A stretch of DNA of 38,176 nucleotides. Origin: Deltaproteobacteria bacterium (GTDB lineage Bacteria; Desulfobacterota; BSN033; UBA1163). The notes below the pieces were generated by a model, which had not been told where the DNA came from, ran no database searches, and saw only the letters and a program-made list of their open reading frames with translations. The stretch's first letter is position 1; every line of letters begins with the position of its first letter. This document shows positions 16,446 to 24,611 of this stretch, in pieces. Location: NCBI GenBank assembly GCA_020059605.1, contig JAGVBT010000022.1, positions 1 to 38,176 of the forward strand, written 5' to 3'. Made by a program: the position numbers and the translations under genes.

Positions 16446-16799
16446 CTCTTGTCGCCTATCACGCTGAGTAACCATTTTAAAGGACACAAAGCCATATTGA
16501 GCAATTTATAAAATGTTTTTAAGGATAATCCCCGTGACTCTGGAGCTTTAAGATCTAACCCAGACCACTGACGAATTCGTTTGTTAAAAGAAATGTCGTC
16601 TTTTTACACAGAAAGCGACAACAAATTATGCTCTTCATATCCGAAACAAGTTGCGATATACCCCTCATCGATTATCAGTTGAAATCATGTAGGCTTCCAT
16701 GATTACGAGTAGTAAAAGAGAATAGAGCTTTTCTTACTGGATCTAGAAAGGTTTATGTAACTACGATGTAAAATGTTCTATTTAACTTTATCTCATCAA
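16446..16799. other. intergenic region, nothing recognised
   Basis: About 350 bp of AT-rich sequence between corA and the pyrophosphatase gene. It should contain the corA promoter, and alternative corA starts lie at its left edge. No repeat or RNA gene is visible. Confidence 0.5.
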
Positions 16800-17285
16800 T
16801 TATTTCGCTGTTTTTTTATATCTCTGTTGGGATTGTTTTATGATCCGAATAGCTGATTCACGATCCTCCCATCCCTCTACTCCGGTTTTTTTCTCCTCCA
16901 GCTCCTTGTAAATTTTGAAAAAATGTTCTATTTCTTTCAATAGATGTGGATTAACATCGGAGAGGGAATCTATATGATTCCAAAGCGGGTCGTAAAGAGG
17001 AACACAGAGAATTTTTTCATCTGGCCCTTTTTCATCCCACATCTTGAACAATCCTACTGGTTTCGCATCAATGATACAACCCGGAAAGGTGGGTTCCCAG
17101 ACCAAGACAAGAGCATCGAGAGCATCTCCATCCATTGCTAACGTTTCCTGGATAAAGCCATAATCACTTGGGTAATGCACTGAGGAAAAAAGCATTCGAT
17201 CGAACTTAAGTCTCTTTTTTTCTTTGTCATATTCATATTTATTTCGACTCCCTTTGGGTATTTCAATCATGACACTGACAATCAT
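16800..17285 (-). CDS. ppa: inorganic pyrophosphatase, family I
   Basis: A soluble enzyme that hydrolyses pyrophosphate to two phosphates and pulls biosynthetic reactions forward. The 161-residue length is slightly short for bacterial family I but complete. It has VMIEIPKGSRNKYEYDKEKK at the N-terminus (active-site Glu and Lys), HYPSDYGFIQET, and the metal-binding signature DGDALDALVL with its three aspartates. The ATG at 17285 follows AAGAAGGAGA with ideal spacing. Confidence 0.95.
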   Translation of the reverse strand: MIVSVMIEIPKGSRNKYEYDKEKKRLKFDRMLFSSVHYPSDYGFIQETLAMDGDALDALVLVWEPTFPGCIIDAKPVGLFKMWDEKGPDEKILCVPLYDPLWNHIDSLSDVNPHLLKEIEHFFKIYKELEEKKTGVEGWEDRESAIRIIKQSQQRYKKTAK

Positions 17286-17611
17286 TTAAATCTCCTTCTT
17301 AATGAATTTGCAAATACAAGCTGGGCGTCCTATTTCACTAATTATCAATTGAAATCTACACGTTTTCATAGAACCTGTCAACAACGAGTTCAGGAAGTAA
17401 CACCCATAAAGGACTTTTACGAAACCCCTAAAATAGGGAATCTGTTCGGTCCATGAGCTATTCCGGGATACTCCCATATCTCCGAAGGTCAAAAGGTTGG
17501 AGATAGAGCCTATAAAGTATAGCGGTAGATTATTTGTATTTAACCAGGAAAACAGGGAGGGAATTTAGCCATGCAGAGATTTGCCAGTTCCTGAGGTTGA
17601 AATGTTTCCTG
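17286..17611. other. intergenic region, nothing recognised
   Basis: About 325 bp between the pyrophosphatase and nucleotidyltransferase genes, both on the minus strand. Apart from the strong pyrophosphatase ribosome binding site at the left edge, I see no gene, repeat or structured RNA. Confidence 0.5.
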
Positions 17612-18061
17612 TTAAGGAAGATTCTCCAGATCGTCCAAATCCTTGTGTCTGCCGAAGGCCTTCTTGTTGATCTTAAGATGCCTTAGGCTAATGAGATTCA
17701 CTTCAACTCCGTCAAGTTCGTCCTTCACTCGTTCAGGATAGCACTCCTCAAAGCCTACTCCTGAAATGGTTGTCATAATCTCAATCCTGACTGGCGGCAC
17801 ACCCATTCGAATGACCTGGTTTGGTTTCACAAATACTTCCATCGATAAATCAGGCACATCAAATCCAAAACTCTTCAAGATGGCTACGACCTTTTCAGCA
17901 TTTTGCGGATTCATCGCGATCCAAAGATCCATATCAGCGGTAGCACGTGGATAGCCATAATAGCCCACAGCATAACCACCGATTAACAGATACTCAACCT
18001 GTTGTGCGTTGAGTAATTTCAAAAACTCTTTGAAGTCGGGTGGTAGATGGATTGTAGCCAT
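17612..18061 (-). CDS. nucleotidyltransferase-fold protein (DUF6036/AbiEii-like)
   Basis: A 149-residue protein with a minimal nucleotidyltransferase fold. The signature is in the first third: EYLLIGGYAVGYYGYPRATADMDLWI, shown here as the GG motif (LLIGGYAV) and the DxD metal site (ADMDLW). Later come VRIEIMTTISG, with a possible third acidic residue, and LRHLKINKKAFGRHKDLDDL at the C-terminus. Proteins of this type are often one half of toxin-antitoxin-like or mobile pairs, transferring a nucleotide to an RNA or protein. It overlaps its short upstream partner by 68 bp in another frame. No substrate can be assigned. Confidence 0.8.
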   Translation of the reverse strand: MATIHLPPDFKEFLKLLNAQQVEYLLIGGYAVGYYGYPRATADMDLWIAMNPQNAEKVVAILKSFGFDVPDLSMEVFVKPNQVIRMGVPPVRIEIMTTISGVGFEECYPERVKDELDGVEVNLISLRHLKINKKAFGRHKDLDDLENLP

Positions 18062-18206
18062 AGATGATCTGCCGCATGAATTCTAAAGCGGCCAGACGTT
18101 CATAGGGAGTCTTTAAAAACCAATAGGATTTCTCGTCAGATTCTTCAAAGAGAGACATGACGATGAAAGCGTCCCTCTTAACCTTAGCAGAATCAAGTAA
18201 ATTCAT
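17994..18206 (-). CDS. short partner of the nucleotidyltransferase
   Basis: A 70-residue protein lying just upstream of, and overlapping, the nucleotidyltransferase gene. The segment SYWFLKTPYERLAALEFMRQ followed by IIYGYNPSTTRLQRVFEI is the typical pattern of small proteins found in front of such nucleotidyltransferases in many bacteria. No ribosome binding site is apparent before the ATG at 18206. Its role is unknown; a regulator or antitoxin-like partner is a reasonable guess from gene order only. Confidence 0.65.
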   Translation of the reverse strand: MNLLDSAKVKRDAFIVMSLFEESDEKSYWFLKTPYERLAALEFMRQIIYGYNPSTTRLQRVFEITQRTTG

Positions 18207-18303
18207 AAATTAAATATATCAGAAAAATGGAATTATGTAAATAAAAAAGGGGATTAGCAACTTTTTGAAAGAAGCCTATCCACTTTACGCCAATCATTCG
18301 CTG

Positions 18304-18329
18304 AGATCCTGAATCAAGTTCAGGATGAC
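18304..18329 (+). repeat. REP-like palindrome
   Basis: ATCCTGAA and TTCAGGAT form an 8-bp stem, followed by GAC. The same unit with compensating base changes occurs at 36930-36956 and, inverted, at 36977-37004. It lies just past the end of the Fe-S protein gene. Confidence 0.6.
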
Positions 18330-18347
18330 CATTTTGGTAGGCCCTCT

Positions 18348-19442
18348 TTATATCCGTCCCTTTTCCATCATCAACCGGATCATTAAGTCTTTGTAAGTTT
18401 TGGGGGGGATGACCTTTTTCTCCCTTTCTTCCATCCTCATCGCTTCGGTCGGGCAGAAATTGGCACAGACTCCGCATCCGATGCAATATTCCTCATCCAC
18501 AACGGGATAATCCCCTTCCATCTTGATGGCCTTGATCTGGCAATGATCCACGCATACTTCGCAACCATTGCAATCTTCCTGTTCCAACCGGGCAATGTAA
18601 TTCGTGGTGGTCACGGCATGCTTAAGGTGATGTTTGGTGATCCCTTCAAGGAATCCACAACAGCATCCGCAACAGTTGCAGATGAAGGTGGTCTGGTCCT
18701 GAACATTGTCTCCGATGTGAACCAATCCCAGGTCCTCTGCTTTTTTCAGTGTTCCTAATAGTTCTTCGACGGATGCCCTTCTTGCAAATCCCTGCTCCAC
18801 CAGGAAATCCGAGGCATTCCCAAGGCTCATACAGATATCATCGATGGGCGCGGAACAATTTTTCCCGAGGTGCCACGCCTCATGGCGGCAATAACATTTC
18901 CCCACGCTTCCGCGGCCTGCCTTTCGGATATGCTCTGCCGCCTCGTCAAAACGGAGGATTTCACTCTTCACTTTCGGCAGGACACCGCTGTAGATATAAG
19001 CCTTCCCCCGGCTCGTTCCGGGGGAGGCAAATTCCTGGATGAATTCCGGCGTGTTCCTGTACGTATGCATCAATTCGGCCAATCGCTTCATGGGGAGGGA
19101 TTCATTCGTTCGCATAAAGGTAAACTCAAAAAACCCGGTTAACCCAGGGGAAAGCAGGTATCGAGTCTTCCCATCCTTCACGGAAGAAACGACCAGACCT
19201 TTCTTGAGCATTCCTTTCAAAATGGTCTCTAACTCCCCGATCTCAATCCCTGTCAACGCCTGAAGTTTTTCAAGGGTGGCAAGGCCGAAGGGAAATTTGG
19301 TTCCCACCTCAGCTTCCTTATCCGTATAGAGAATTGACAAGATCTCGTAGACGGAGGCATGTTCCGGAAGTCCGATCGGATTCTGATGGAGCCTTTTCTG
19401 CAACTGTTTTAAAATTTCTTCTTTTCCTGCGAGGTGACCCAT
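18348..19442 (-). CDS. 4Fe-4S protein with winged-helix N-terminus
   Basis: A 364-residue cytoplasmic protein. Residues 20-110 look like a winged-helix domain (ASVYEILSILYT, ALTGIEIGELETILKGMLKK, LVVSSVKDGKTRYLL). A middle region carries cysteines (KCYCRHEAWHLGKNCSAP) and an unusual cysteine knot, CNCCGCCCG. The C-terminus has two ferredoxin-type 4Fe-4S clusters: CNGCEVCVDHCQ and CIGCGVCANFCP. Proteins of this layout occur in anaerobes and are thought to pass electrons to a partner; the substrate is unknown. The start has AAGGAGG six bases upstream. It lies downstream of the hydroxyacid dehydrogenase and dehalogenase-like genes, separated by a repeat-filled gap. Confidence 0.85.
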   Translation of the reverse strand: MGHLAGKEEILKQLQKRLHQNPIGLPEHASVYEILSILYTDKEAEVGTKFPFGLATLEKLQALTGIEIGELETILKGMLKKGLVVSSVKDGKTRYLLSPGLTGFFEFTFMRTNESLPMKRLAELMHTYRNTPEFIQEFASPGTSRGKAYIYSGVLPKVKSEILRFDEAAEHIRKAGRGSVGKCYCRHEAWHLGKNCSAPIDDICMSLGNASDFLVEQGFARRASVEELLGTLKKAEDLGLVHIGDNVQDQTTFICNCCGCCCGFLEGITKHHLKHAVTTTNYIARLEQEDCNGCEVCVDHCQIKAIKMEGDYPVVDEEYCIGCGVCANFCPTEAMRMEEREKKVIPPKTYKDLMIRLMMEKGRI

Positions 19443-19459
19443 AACATCCTCCTTCGTAA

Positions 19460-19592
19460 ATCAATAATCAAACATCAAGCACCAATAACCAAATAATCAC
19501 CAATATTCAACTTCCAATATCCAAACATTTTGGATTCTTTAGTGATTGGTTATTATTTGGAGCTTGGGGTTTTGTTATTGGAATTTATTGTT
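19460..19592. repeat. long imperfect inverted repeat
   Basis: The gap between the two flanking genes is almost entirely an inverted repeat. Segments such as CACCAATAACCAAATAATCAC on one side are mirrored by GTGATTGGTTATTATTTGG on the other. It could fold into a long cruciform or RNA hairpin and looks like a non-autonomous element. Confidence 0.6.
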
Positions 19593-19594
19593 CA

Positions 19595-20527
19595 TCAGTA
19601 TCCTTTCTCCCGATCCACCAAATTCATGAGAGGCTCCCCTTTCACCCATCGTTCATAATTCCCGACGAACTCTTCGCAGATATCTTCCGGGAGGTTTATT
19701 CCCGAAACATGCGGAGTGATGATGACATTCTCCATTTCCCAGAGTTCACTTTCGGGTGGCAGGGGTTCCTCCTCAAAGACATCGAGGATGGCTTTAATCT
19801 TTCCTCTTTTAAGCACCCGTGTCAATGCCCTCTCATCTATCGTCTTTCCACGACCAATATTGACGAGAGTCGTTCCTTCTTGCAACAACCCGAGTTCCCT
19901 CTCTCCAAGGAAATGAAACGTCTTGGGGGTTAAGGGCAGAACAACGATAAGGTAATCGACCAGAGGCATCATCTTCTCAATGTCTCTGGGGCTAAAGACC
20001 TGATGGACATGCTTCACAGGCTCCGGAACCCGTTTTAATCCAACCACCTTCATCCCAAACGCTTTTCCCCGTTTTGCAATCTCTTTTCCCACCGAACCCA
20101 AACCCAGAATGCCTATCGTTTTTCCGCGAAGCCGCTCCGGTCGGACTTGTTTCCAGATTTTCTCCCTCTGATCCCTAAAATATTTCGGTAAATCTCTTAA
20201 AAAATAGAGGAGGTAGGCGAAAACATACTCTGCCATCATCTCACCGTAAACAGTTGTTTTGGTAAAAATCACTGTCGCCGGGAGATGAGGATTGTTGACA
20301 AGATGTTCATTCCCGGCGGCCGTCGATGCAAACCAGACCAGGTTCTTCGCTCTCTTTAAAAGGTCATCCGGAATCTTCCATGAGAAAATGATCTCGGCTT
20401 TTTCCATGAAATCGATCGCTTCCTCTGGTTGAGAAGCAGAACAGATTTCAAGTTTCGGCAGTCTTTTTGAAAGGATTTCTCCATAGAGTTTTGTATCGGT
20501 ATGGTAGATGAGAAGTTTATGTTTCAT
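19595..20527 (-). CDS. D-2-hydroxyacid dehydrogenase
   Basis: An NAD(P)-dependent 2-hydroxyacid dehydrogenase of the D-isomer (SerA/GhrA-like) family, 310 residues, catalytic and nucleotide domains only. The dinucleotide motif is GILGLGSVGKEIAKRG, the catalytic arginine lies in LVNIGRGKTI, the glutamate in LDVFEEEPLP, and the histidine in VIITPHVSG. It interconverts a 2-keto acid and its D-2-hydroxy acid; the exact acid is not predictable. It overlaps the stop of the dehalogenase-like gene by four bases (ATGA), so the two are translationally coupled. Confidence 0.92.
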   Translation of the reverse strand: MKHKLLIYHTDTKLYGEILSKRLPKLEICSASQPEEAIDFMEKAEIIFSWKIPDDLLKRAKNLVWFASTAAGNEHLVNNPHLPATVIFTKTTVYGEMMAEYVFAYLLYFLRDLPKYFRDQREKIWKQVRPERLRGKTIGILGLGSVGKEIAKRGKAFGMKVVGLKRVPEPVKHVHQVFSPRDIEKMMPLVDYLIVVLPLTPKTFHFLGERELGLLQEGTTLVNIGRGKTIDERALTRVLKRGKIKAILDVFEEEPLPPESELWEMENVIITPHVSGINLPEDICEEFVGNYERWVKGEPLMNLVDREKGY

Positions 20528-21651
20528 CGAATTTTGAGATGCCCATCTATATCTTCCAGATCAAACCACCATTTTTTTTCATATTTCGGTTTTCCATACC
20601 CTAAAAAATCATCTGCACGAACAGCGACACTTCTTGCCGTAGAAGAATTTCTCACCCCCCATCCAATAGCCCGGTGAAAAAGGGTATAAGGCTTATTGGT
20701 CGGGCAGACCTTGATGCAGGTTCCGCACCCAGACCCTTTCGGATTCCCAACCCGCATCTTCGTGCACTTTTCAACATCCGAAGGCCAGCGTTCGTAACCA
20801 TTATACATGACCTTGTCGCTAGCGCTAAGCGCTCCTGAAGGACATTCCCTCGCACATTTCTTACATTTCGAGCAAAAATCCTGCAATCCGAAGTCAATGG
20901 GTTTATCCACAACGAGGGGCAGATCAGTGGTCACCACAGCGGCCTTAAATCTCGGACCTAAAAAGGGATGGAGCACACAGTCTCCGATTCTGCACATTTC
21001 CCCCAACCCAGCCCAGAGAAGAATCGGAGGCACGACGACCTGGTAATTTCTCGCATGGTGAGCCCTTGCAGGATATCCAAGCCTCCTGATGTAATCCGCA
21101 ATGATGCAGGCGATGAAGCCGGAGGTTGAATAGGCTAAGAAGCTCATAGAATTGCTGATCCAATCGTGTCCATTAAAAGCCTCCGCTGTCCTCCAGTCCT
21201 GGTCTATGAGAACAGCAATGGCATATTGATGGTTCAGTTCTATCGGCTCACCATTAGGAAAACTATTGGTATAGACTGCATAGGAAGGAAGTTTGCATAT
21301 TCCAACAGCATCCGCCCTGAGAAAGTAAGCCAATTCCTTGACATGCCGGGACAGGAGATCTGGGTCATCCGGCAGAGGGGCTTTCTGTTTTGCTACCAAC
21401 CCATCCACTACATCTCTCAAATAGGCTGTCATCCATGAGAGGGCGCCGGAAATGGGGTGCTTCGGGACGAACCGCATCCTCTCCTTCTGAAGGTGCAAAC
21501 CATAGTCTCCGCGAACCGCTCTGTTAAAACCGCTCTCCCGCTCATCGACCCTCTTTACCTGATCGTCCAGGATTCTGGTCGTTGGGCGTTCCACTCTCTT
21601 CAGTGTGTGCATCGGGAAAGGTTCGAAGTTGCGCTTGTGATAGCCACTCAT
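20524..21651 (-). CDS. reductive-dehalogenase-like 4Fe-4S protein, no TAT signal
   Basis: A 375-residue protein that resembles the C-terminal two thirds of reductive dehalogenases (RdhA). It has a cobalamin-fold-like region (ELAYFLRADAVGICKLP, SMSFLAYSTSGFIACIIADY, LGYPARAHHARNYQVVVPP, GLGEMCRIGDCVLHPFLGPR) followed by two Fe-S motifs: CSKCKKCARECP (Cys 260, 263, 266, 270) and GCGTCIKVCP (Cys 309, 312, 316, probably with Cys296). The twin-arginine signal of respiratory RdhA is absent, and no RdhB anchor gene is adjacent, so it should be cytoplasmic. The partner dehydrogenase overlaps its end. It may reduce a halogenated or other compound, or do non-halogen chemistry; activity cannot be inferred. 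Confidence 0.82.
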   Translation of the reverse strand: MSGYHKRNFEPFPMHTLKRVERPTTRILDDQVKRVDERESGFNRAVRGDYGLHLQKERMRFVPKHPISGALSWMTAYLRDVVDGLVAKQKAPLPDDPDLLSRHVKELAYFLRADAVGICKLPSYAVYTNSFPNGEPIELNHQYAIAVLIDQDWRTAEAFNGHDWISNSMSFLAYSTSGFIACIIADYIRRLGYPARAHHARNYQVVVPPILLWAGLGEMCRIGDCVLHPFLGPRFKAAVVTTDLPLVVDKPIDFGLQDFCSKCKKCARECPSGALSASDKVMYNGYERWPSDVEKCTKMRVGNPKGSGCGTCIKVCPTNKPYTLFHRAIGWGVRNSSTARSVAVRADDFLGYGKPKYEKKWWFDLEDIDGHLKIR

Positions 21652-21814
21652 CGCTCTCTTCCTCTATCATCAAACTACGATTCGATACAATATTAACTTG
21701 ATTTATGTAAATTGCAAATTGTTCAATGCCTCCATTTGACAAACCTGCTTTCCTACCCATAGAATTGGATCACATCACCATGAAGAAAAAATTCTTATTT
21801 CACAGGAGCATCCG

Positions 21815-22393
21815 ATGATCAAACCCTGGCCTTGCATTCGAACCCAATCCACCCAATCCTATCGTGTCTTCTCCGTTAGGACGGATATCGTCCGTTCGCC
21901 TCGAACCGGTCTCGAACATGATTTCTACGTTATTGAATCCAGTGGTTGGGTCAACATCATTCCCCTGACCCGGGATCATCAGGTGGTGATGGTGAGGCAG
22001 TACCGCCATGGTTCGGGCGAGGTCACCCTCGAAATCCCCGGGGGGCTGATTGATGCCGGGGATACCCCCGAAAAGGCCGCTGTCCGGGAGTTGCTGGAGG
22101 AGACTGGTTTCCAGGCCAGGGAGGTGTTAGAAATCGGCGTGGTCAATCCGAACCCGGCCCTCTTCAACAACCGCTGTTATACCTTTCTGGCAAAAGATGT
22201 GAAGAAGATTCGTGAACCCATGCCCGATCAGACCGAAGACATTGAGGTTGTTCTTGTCCCCCTCTCGGACATTTCCGAGTGGATTCGAACGGGAAAGATC
22301 GACCATGCTATTGTGATCACCGCCTTCACCCATTACTTTCTCCGGTACCCGGAAGGATTGAAGAGATTTCTGAAAAAGTCCAGAAATCTCTGA
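21815..22393 (+). CDS. Nudix hydrolase, ADP-ribose pyrophosphatase-like
   Basis: A 192-residue Nudix protein. The Nudix box runs from GGLIDAGDT to RELLEETGF; the first glutamate of the consensus is replaced by aspartate (GLIDAGD), a conservative change, while REllEEtG is intact. The N-terminal half (DFYVIESSGWVNIIPLTRDH, MVRQYRHGSGE, LEIPGG) is typical of ADP-ribose pyrophosphatases, which hydrolyse ADP-ribose to AMP and ribose phosphate. AGGAG lies seven bases before the ATG at 21815. It is transcribed divergently from the dehalogenase-like gene. Other nucleoside-diphosphate substrates are possible. Confidence 0.92.
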   Translation: MIKPWPCIRTQSTQSYRVFSVRTDIVRSPRTGLEHDFYVIESSGWVNIIPLTRDHQVVMVRQYRHGSGEVTLEIPGGLIDAGDTPEKAAVRELLEETGFQAREVLEIGVVNPNPALFNNRCYTFLAKDVKKIREPMPDQTEDIEVVLVPLSDISEWIRTGKIDHAIVITAFTHYFLRYPEGLKRFLKKSRNL

Positions 22394-22489
22394 TTACACC
22401 GATTAGGTACCGATTACACGGATTAAAAATTCATTGATAAATAAATGAAAATCTGTGAAATCATTTTTTTGAAATCTGTGAAATCAGAG
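22388..22489. repeat. inverted repeat after the Nudix gene
   Basis: CTCTGATTACACCGATTA at the left, overlapping the Nudix stop codon, is mirrored imperfectly by the sequence ending GAAATCTGTGAAATCAGAG. Internal copies of the same words (GATTACACGGATT, AATCTGTGAAATC) occur. It fills most of the gap before the next gene. Confidence 0.55.
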
Positions 22490-22503
22490 AGCAAAAGATA
22501 GTT

Positions 22504-23409
22504 TTGCAGAGCTCTCTTGGAAAAACCTTGACTCCCCTCAGCATCATTCTCGTCCTGATTTCAGCGCTCATTCACTCCTCCTGGAATTTCTTCACCAAGC
22601 GCGGAAACTTCCCCGTGGAATTCTTCTTCTGGGTCTTTCTCTGGGGGACATTGTTCTACCTTCCCTTCTTCTTCATTCCCGGATTTTTTAAGGATCTCCT
22701 TTTGCAGGCTCCCGGAAAACTCTGGACACTGAGTATCCTCTCCAGCCTCATCCAGACCCTCTACCTCATCTCTCTCATCAAGGCTTACCAGATGGCAGAG
22801 CTTTCCCTGGTCTATCCCATCTCCCGCTCAGCGCCTCTGTTTACACAGGTCTGGGCAGTCTTGTTCATCGGCGAAATCCTTTCGTTGACGGGAATCTTTG
22901 GAATCGGCCTGGTGGTCGTGGGGATCTTTGTCATTTCAATGAGCGATTTTCGCCTGCATTCACTCTTCCATCCATCCCAGAGCGTCTCTCCACAACCCTA
23001 CCTCTTCGCGATGATCGCTGCCGTCGCAGGATCTGTCTATTCCGTCCTGGATAAAGTTTGTGTGCAGATGACCCATCCTGTGTTTTACTGTTGGCTTATT
23101 AATTTTTTAATGTGCGCCGAGATGGGACTCTACTCACTCTTCCAAAAAAGGAATGGCCTTCTGAAGGTTTTGGGCCAATGGAAGAAGGAAATCTTTCTCA
23201 TTGCGATTTTACAAAATGCATCCTATCTTTTAGTCCTGGCGGCCATGCAGATGAGCAAGGTCAGTTATGTGGTCGCCTTCCGCCAGGTGAGCGCCCTTTT
23301 CGGAGCAGGATTAGGAATTTTTATTCTCAAAGAGAGCCAATGGAAGAGTCGTATGGCAGGCGCCCTGATTCTCACTTTAGGTTTAATTCTGATCGGGTTT
23401 GCCAAATAA
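22504..23409 (+). CDS. EamA/DMT-family transporter
   Basis: An inner-membrane protein of about 300 residues with ten predicted helices arranged as two EamA repeats: the first from LSIILVLISALIHSSWNFFTK to IFGIGLVVVGIFVISM, the second from YLFAMIAAVAGSVYSVLDKV to AGALILTLGLILIGFAK. The family exports amino acids, metabolites or drugs by exchange with protons; the substrate is unknown. The upstream-most start is a TTG at 22504 with a weak ribosome binding site; another TTG follows at 22528, so the start is uncertain. Its stop shares a base with the ATG of the MFS gene, so both are probably one transcript. Confidence 0.88.
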   Translation: MQSSLGKTLTPLSIILVLISALIHSSWNFFTKRGNFPVEFFFWVFLWGTLFYLPFFFIPGFFKDLLLQAPGKLWTLSILSSLIQTLYLISLIKAYQMAELSLVYPISRSAPLFTQVWAVLFIGEILSLTGIFGIGLVVVGIFVISMSDFRLHSLFHPSQSVSPQPYLFAMIAAVAGSVYSVLDKVCVQMTHPVFYCWLINFLMCAEMGLYSLFQKRNGLLKVLGQWKKEIFLIAILQNASYLLVLAAMQMSKVSYVVAFRQVSALFGAGLGIFILKESQWKSRMAGALILTLGLILIGFAK

Positions 23410-24593
23410 TGAAAAGTCGGAACTTAATTAAAACAAATAACCGGGGTCGATTCCTCTTCTCCTTCAGCGCCTTCCATTTTCTGGATGACGGCTTTTCAGA
23501 CTCCATTTATCTCTTTCTCCCCTTTATCGCTGCGGAGTTAAACCTTTCCTTCAGCCAGGTGGGGCTGCTCAAAGGAATCTTCTCGGGTGCTACAGGCCTT
23601 TTTCAATTTCCCCTGAGCCTCCTCGGAGAAAAGATCGGAGAATTCATCGTGATCGCCCTTGGAACCTTCGGCCTGGCATGTGGATTCTTGCTCCTCAGCA
23701 GGGCTCACACTTTTTTAGCCATCCTGTTGTCCCTCTTTTTTGCAAAAGCAACGGGAGCAGGCCAGCATGGATTGAGTTCCTCCATTCTTTCCAGGGTCTT
23801 CGAAGTTTCGGGTCGTCGGGCAGCCATGGGGACCTACAATTTTTCCGGTGACCTGGGAAAAGTTTGCATTCCTTTTTCACTGGCCCTAATGATCAATCTA
23901 TGGGGCTGGAGGCAGGCGACCCTGACCCTCGCCATTTTAGGAATTACAGGGGTTGGCATTCTTTACGGTCTCGCCCCAAAGCAGAAGGAAGACGACCGCT
24001 TCTACCGGTCTGAAAGGTCGCTTTCGGAAGAGAAGAAGTGGGGGCTGAAAGATCGAAATAGCTTCTCAGCCCTCCTGACCATTGGGATCATTGACATGGT
24101 GGTACGCAACGTTTTTCTCACTTTTCTCCCCTTCCTCCTTTTGCAAAAGGGAATCCCGCTTGGTCAGGCTGGTTTTGCTCTCACTCTGGTTTTCGTCGGT
24201 GGCGCCGCTGGTAAGTTTATCTGCGGGGTTCTTGCAGAACGTATAGGAATCATCCCCATGGTGGTGGGCACGGAAATTTTTACTGCAGCAGGAATTCTGA
24301 CTCTCATGATGCTTCCCTTTTCGGGGATCTGGGCACTCTTGCCCTTTGTTGGGATCGTATTAAATGGAACCTCCTCAGTTCTTTATGCAATGGTAGCGGA
24401 GATGTTCGACCCAGCCTCACGGGCCAGAGGGTATGGCCTCTATTATGCGGTCACCTTGGGGGCTGGCGCGGTCTCGCCGATGGTCTTTGGTCTGCTCACC
24501 GATTCGACCGGTCTCTCTTTTACCATCATGATGACAGCCCTGATGGTAGTTCTTACCATTCCCCTGAGTCGATACCTATCCCCAAAGCCCTAA
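23409..24593 (+). CDS. MFS transporter
   Basis: A 394-residue major facilitator with about twelve membrane segments. An N-terminal segment HFLDDGFSDSIYLFLPFIAA begins helix one, and the central loop (residues 190-215, KQKEDDRFYRSERSLSEEKK) separates the two six-helix bundles. LVFVGGAAGKFICGVLAERIG is the conserved loop between helices 8 and 9. Substrate unknown; the pattern resembles the fosmidomycin-resistance-like branch. The frame runs open far upstream inside the EamA gene, but the ATG at 23409 overlaps that gene's TAA by one base (TAATG), the natural start. It faces the corrinoid protein gene convergently, only 18 bp away. Confidence 0.9.
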   Translation: MKSRNLIKTNNRGRFLFSFSAFHFLDDGFSDSIYLFLPFIAAELNLSFSQVGLLKGIFSGATGLFQFPLSLLGEKIGEFIVIALGTFGLACGFLLLSRAHTFLAILLSLFFAKATGAGQHGLSSSILSRVFEVSGRRAAMGTYNFSGDLGKVCIPFSLALMINLWGWRQATLTLAILGITGVGILYGLAPKQKEDDRFYRSERSLSEEKKWGLKDRNSFSALLTIGIIDMVVRNVFLTFLPFLLLQKGIPLGQAGFALTLVFVGGAAGKFICGVLAERIGIIPMVVGTEIFTAAGILTLMMLPFSGIWALLPFVGIVLNGTSSVLYAMVAEMFDPASRARGYGLYYAVTLGAGAVSPMVFGLLTDSTGLSFTIMMTALMVVLTIPLSRYLSPKP

Positions 24594-24611
24594 GAGAGAG
24601 GATGGACCTTC

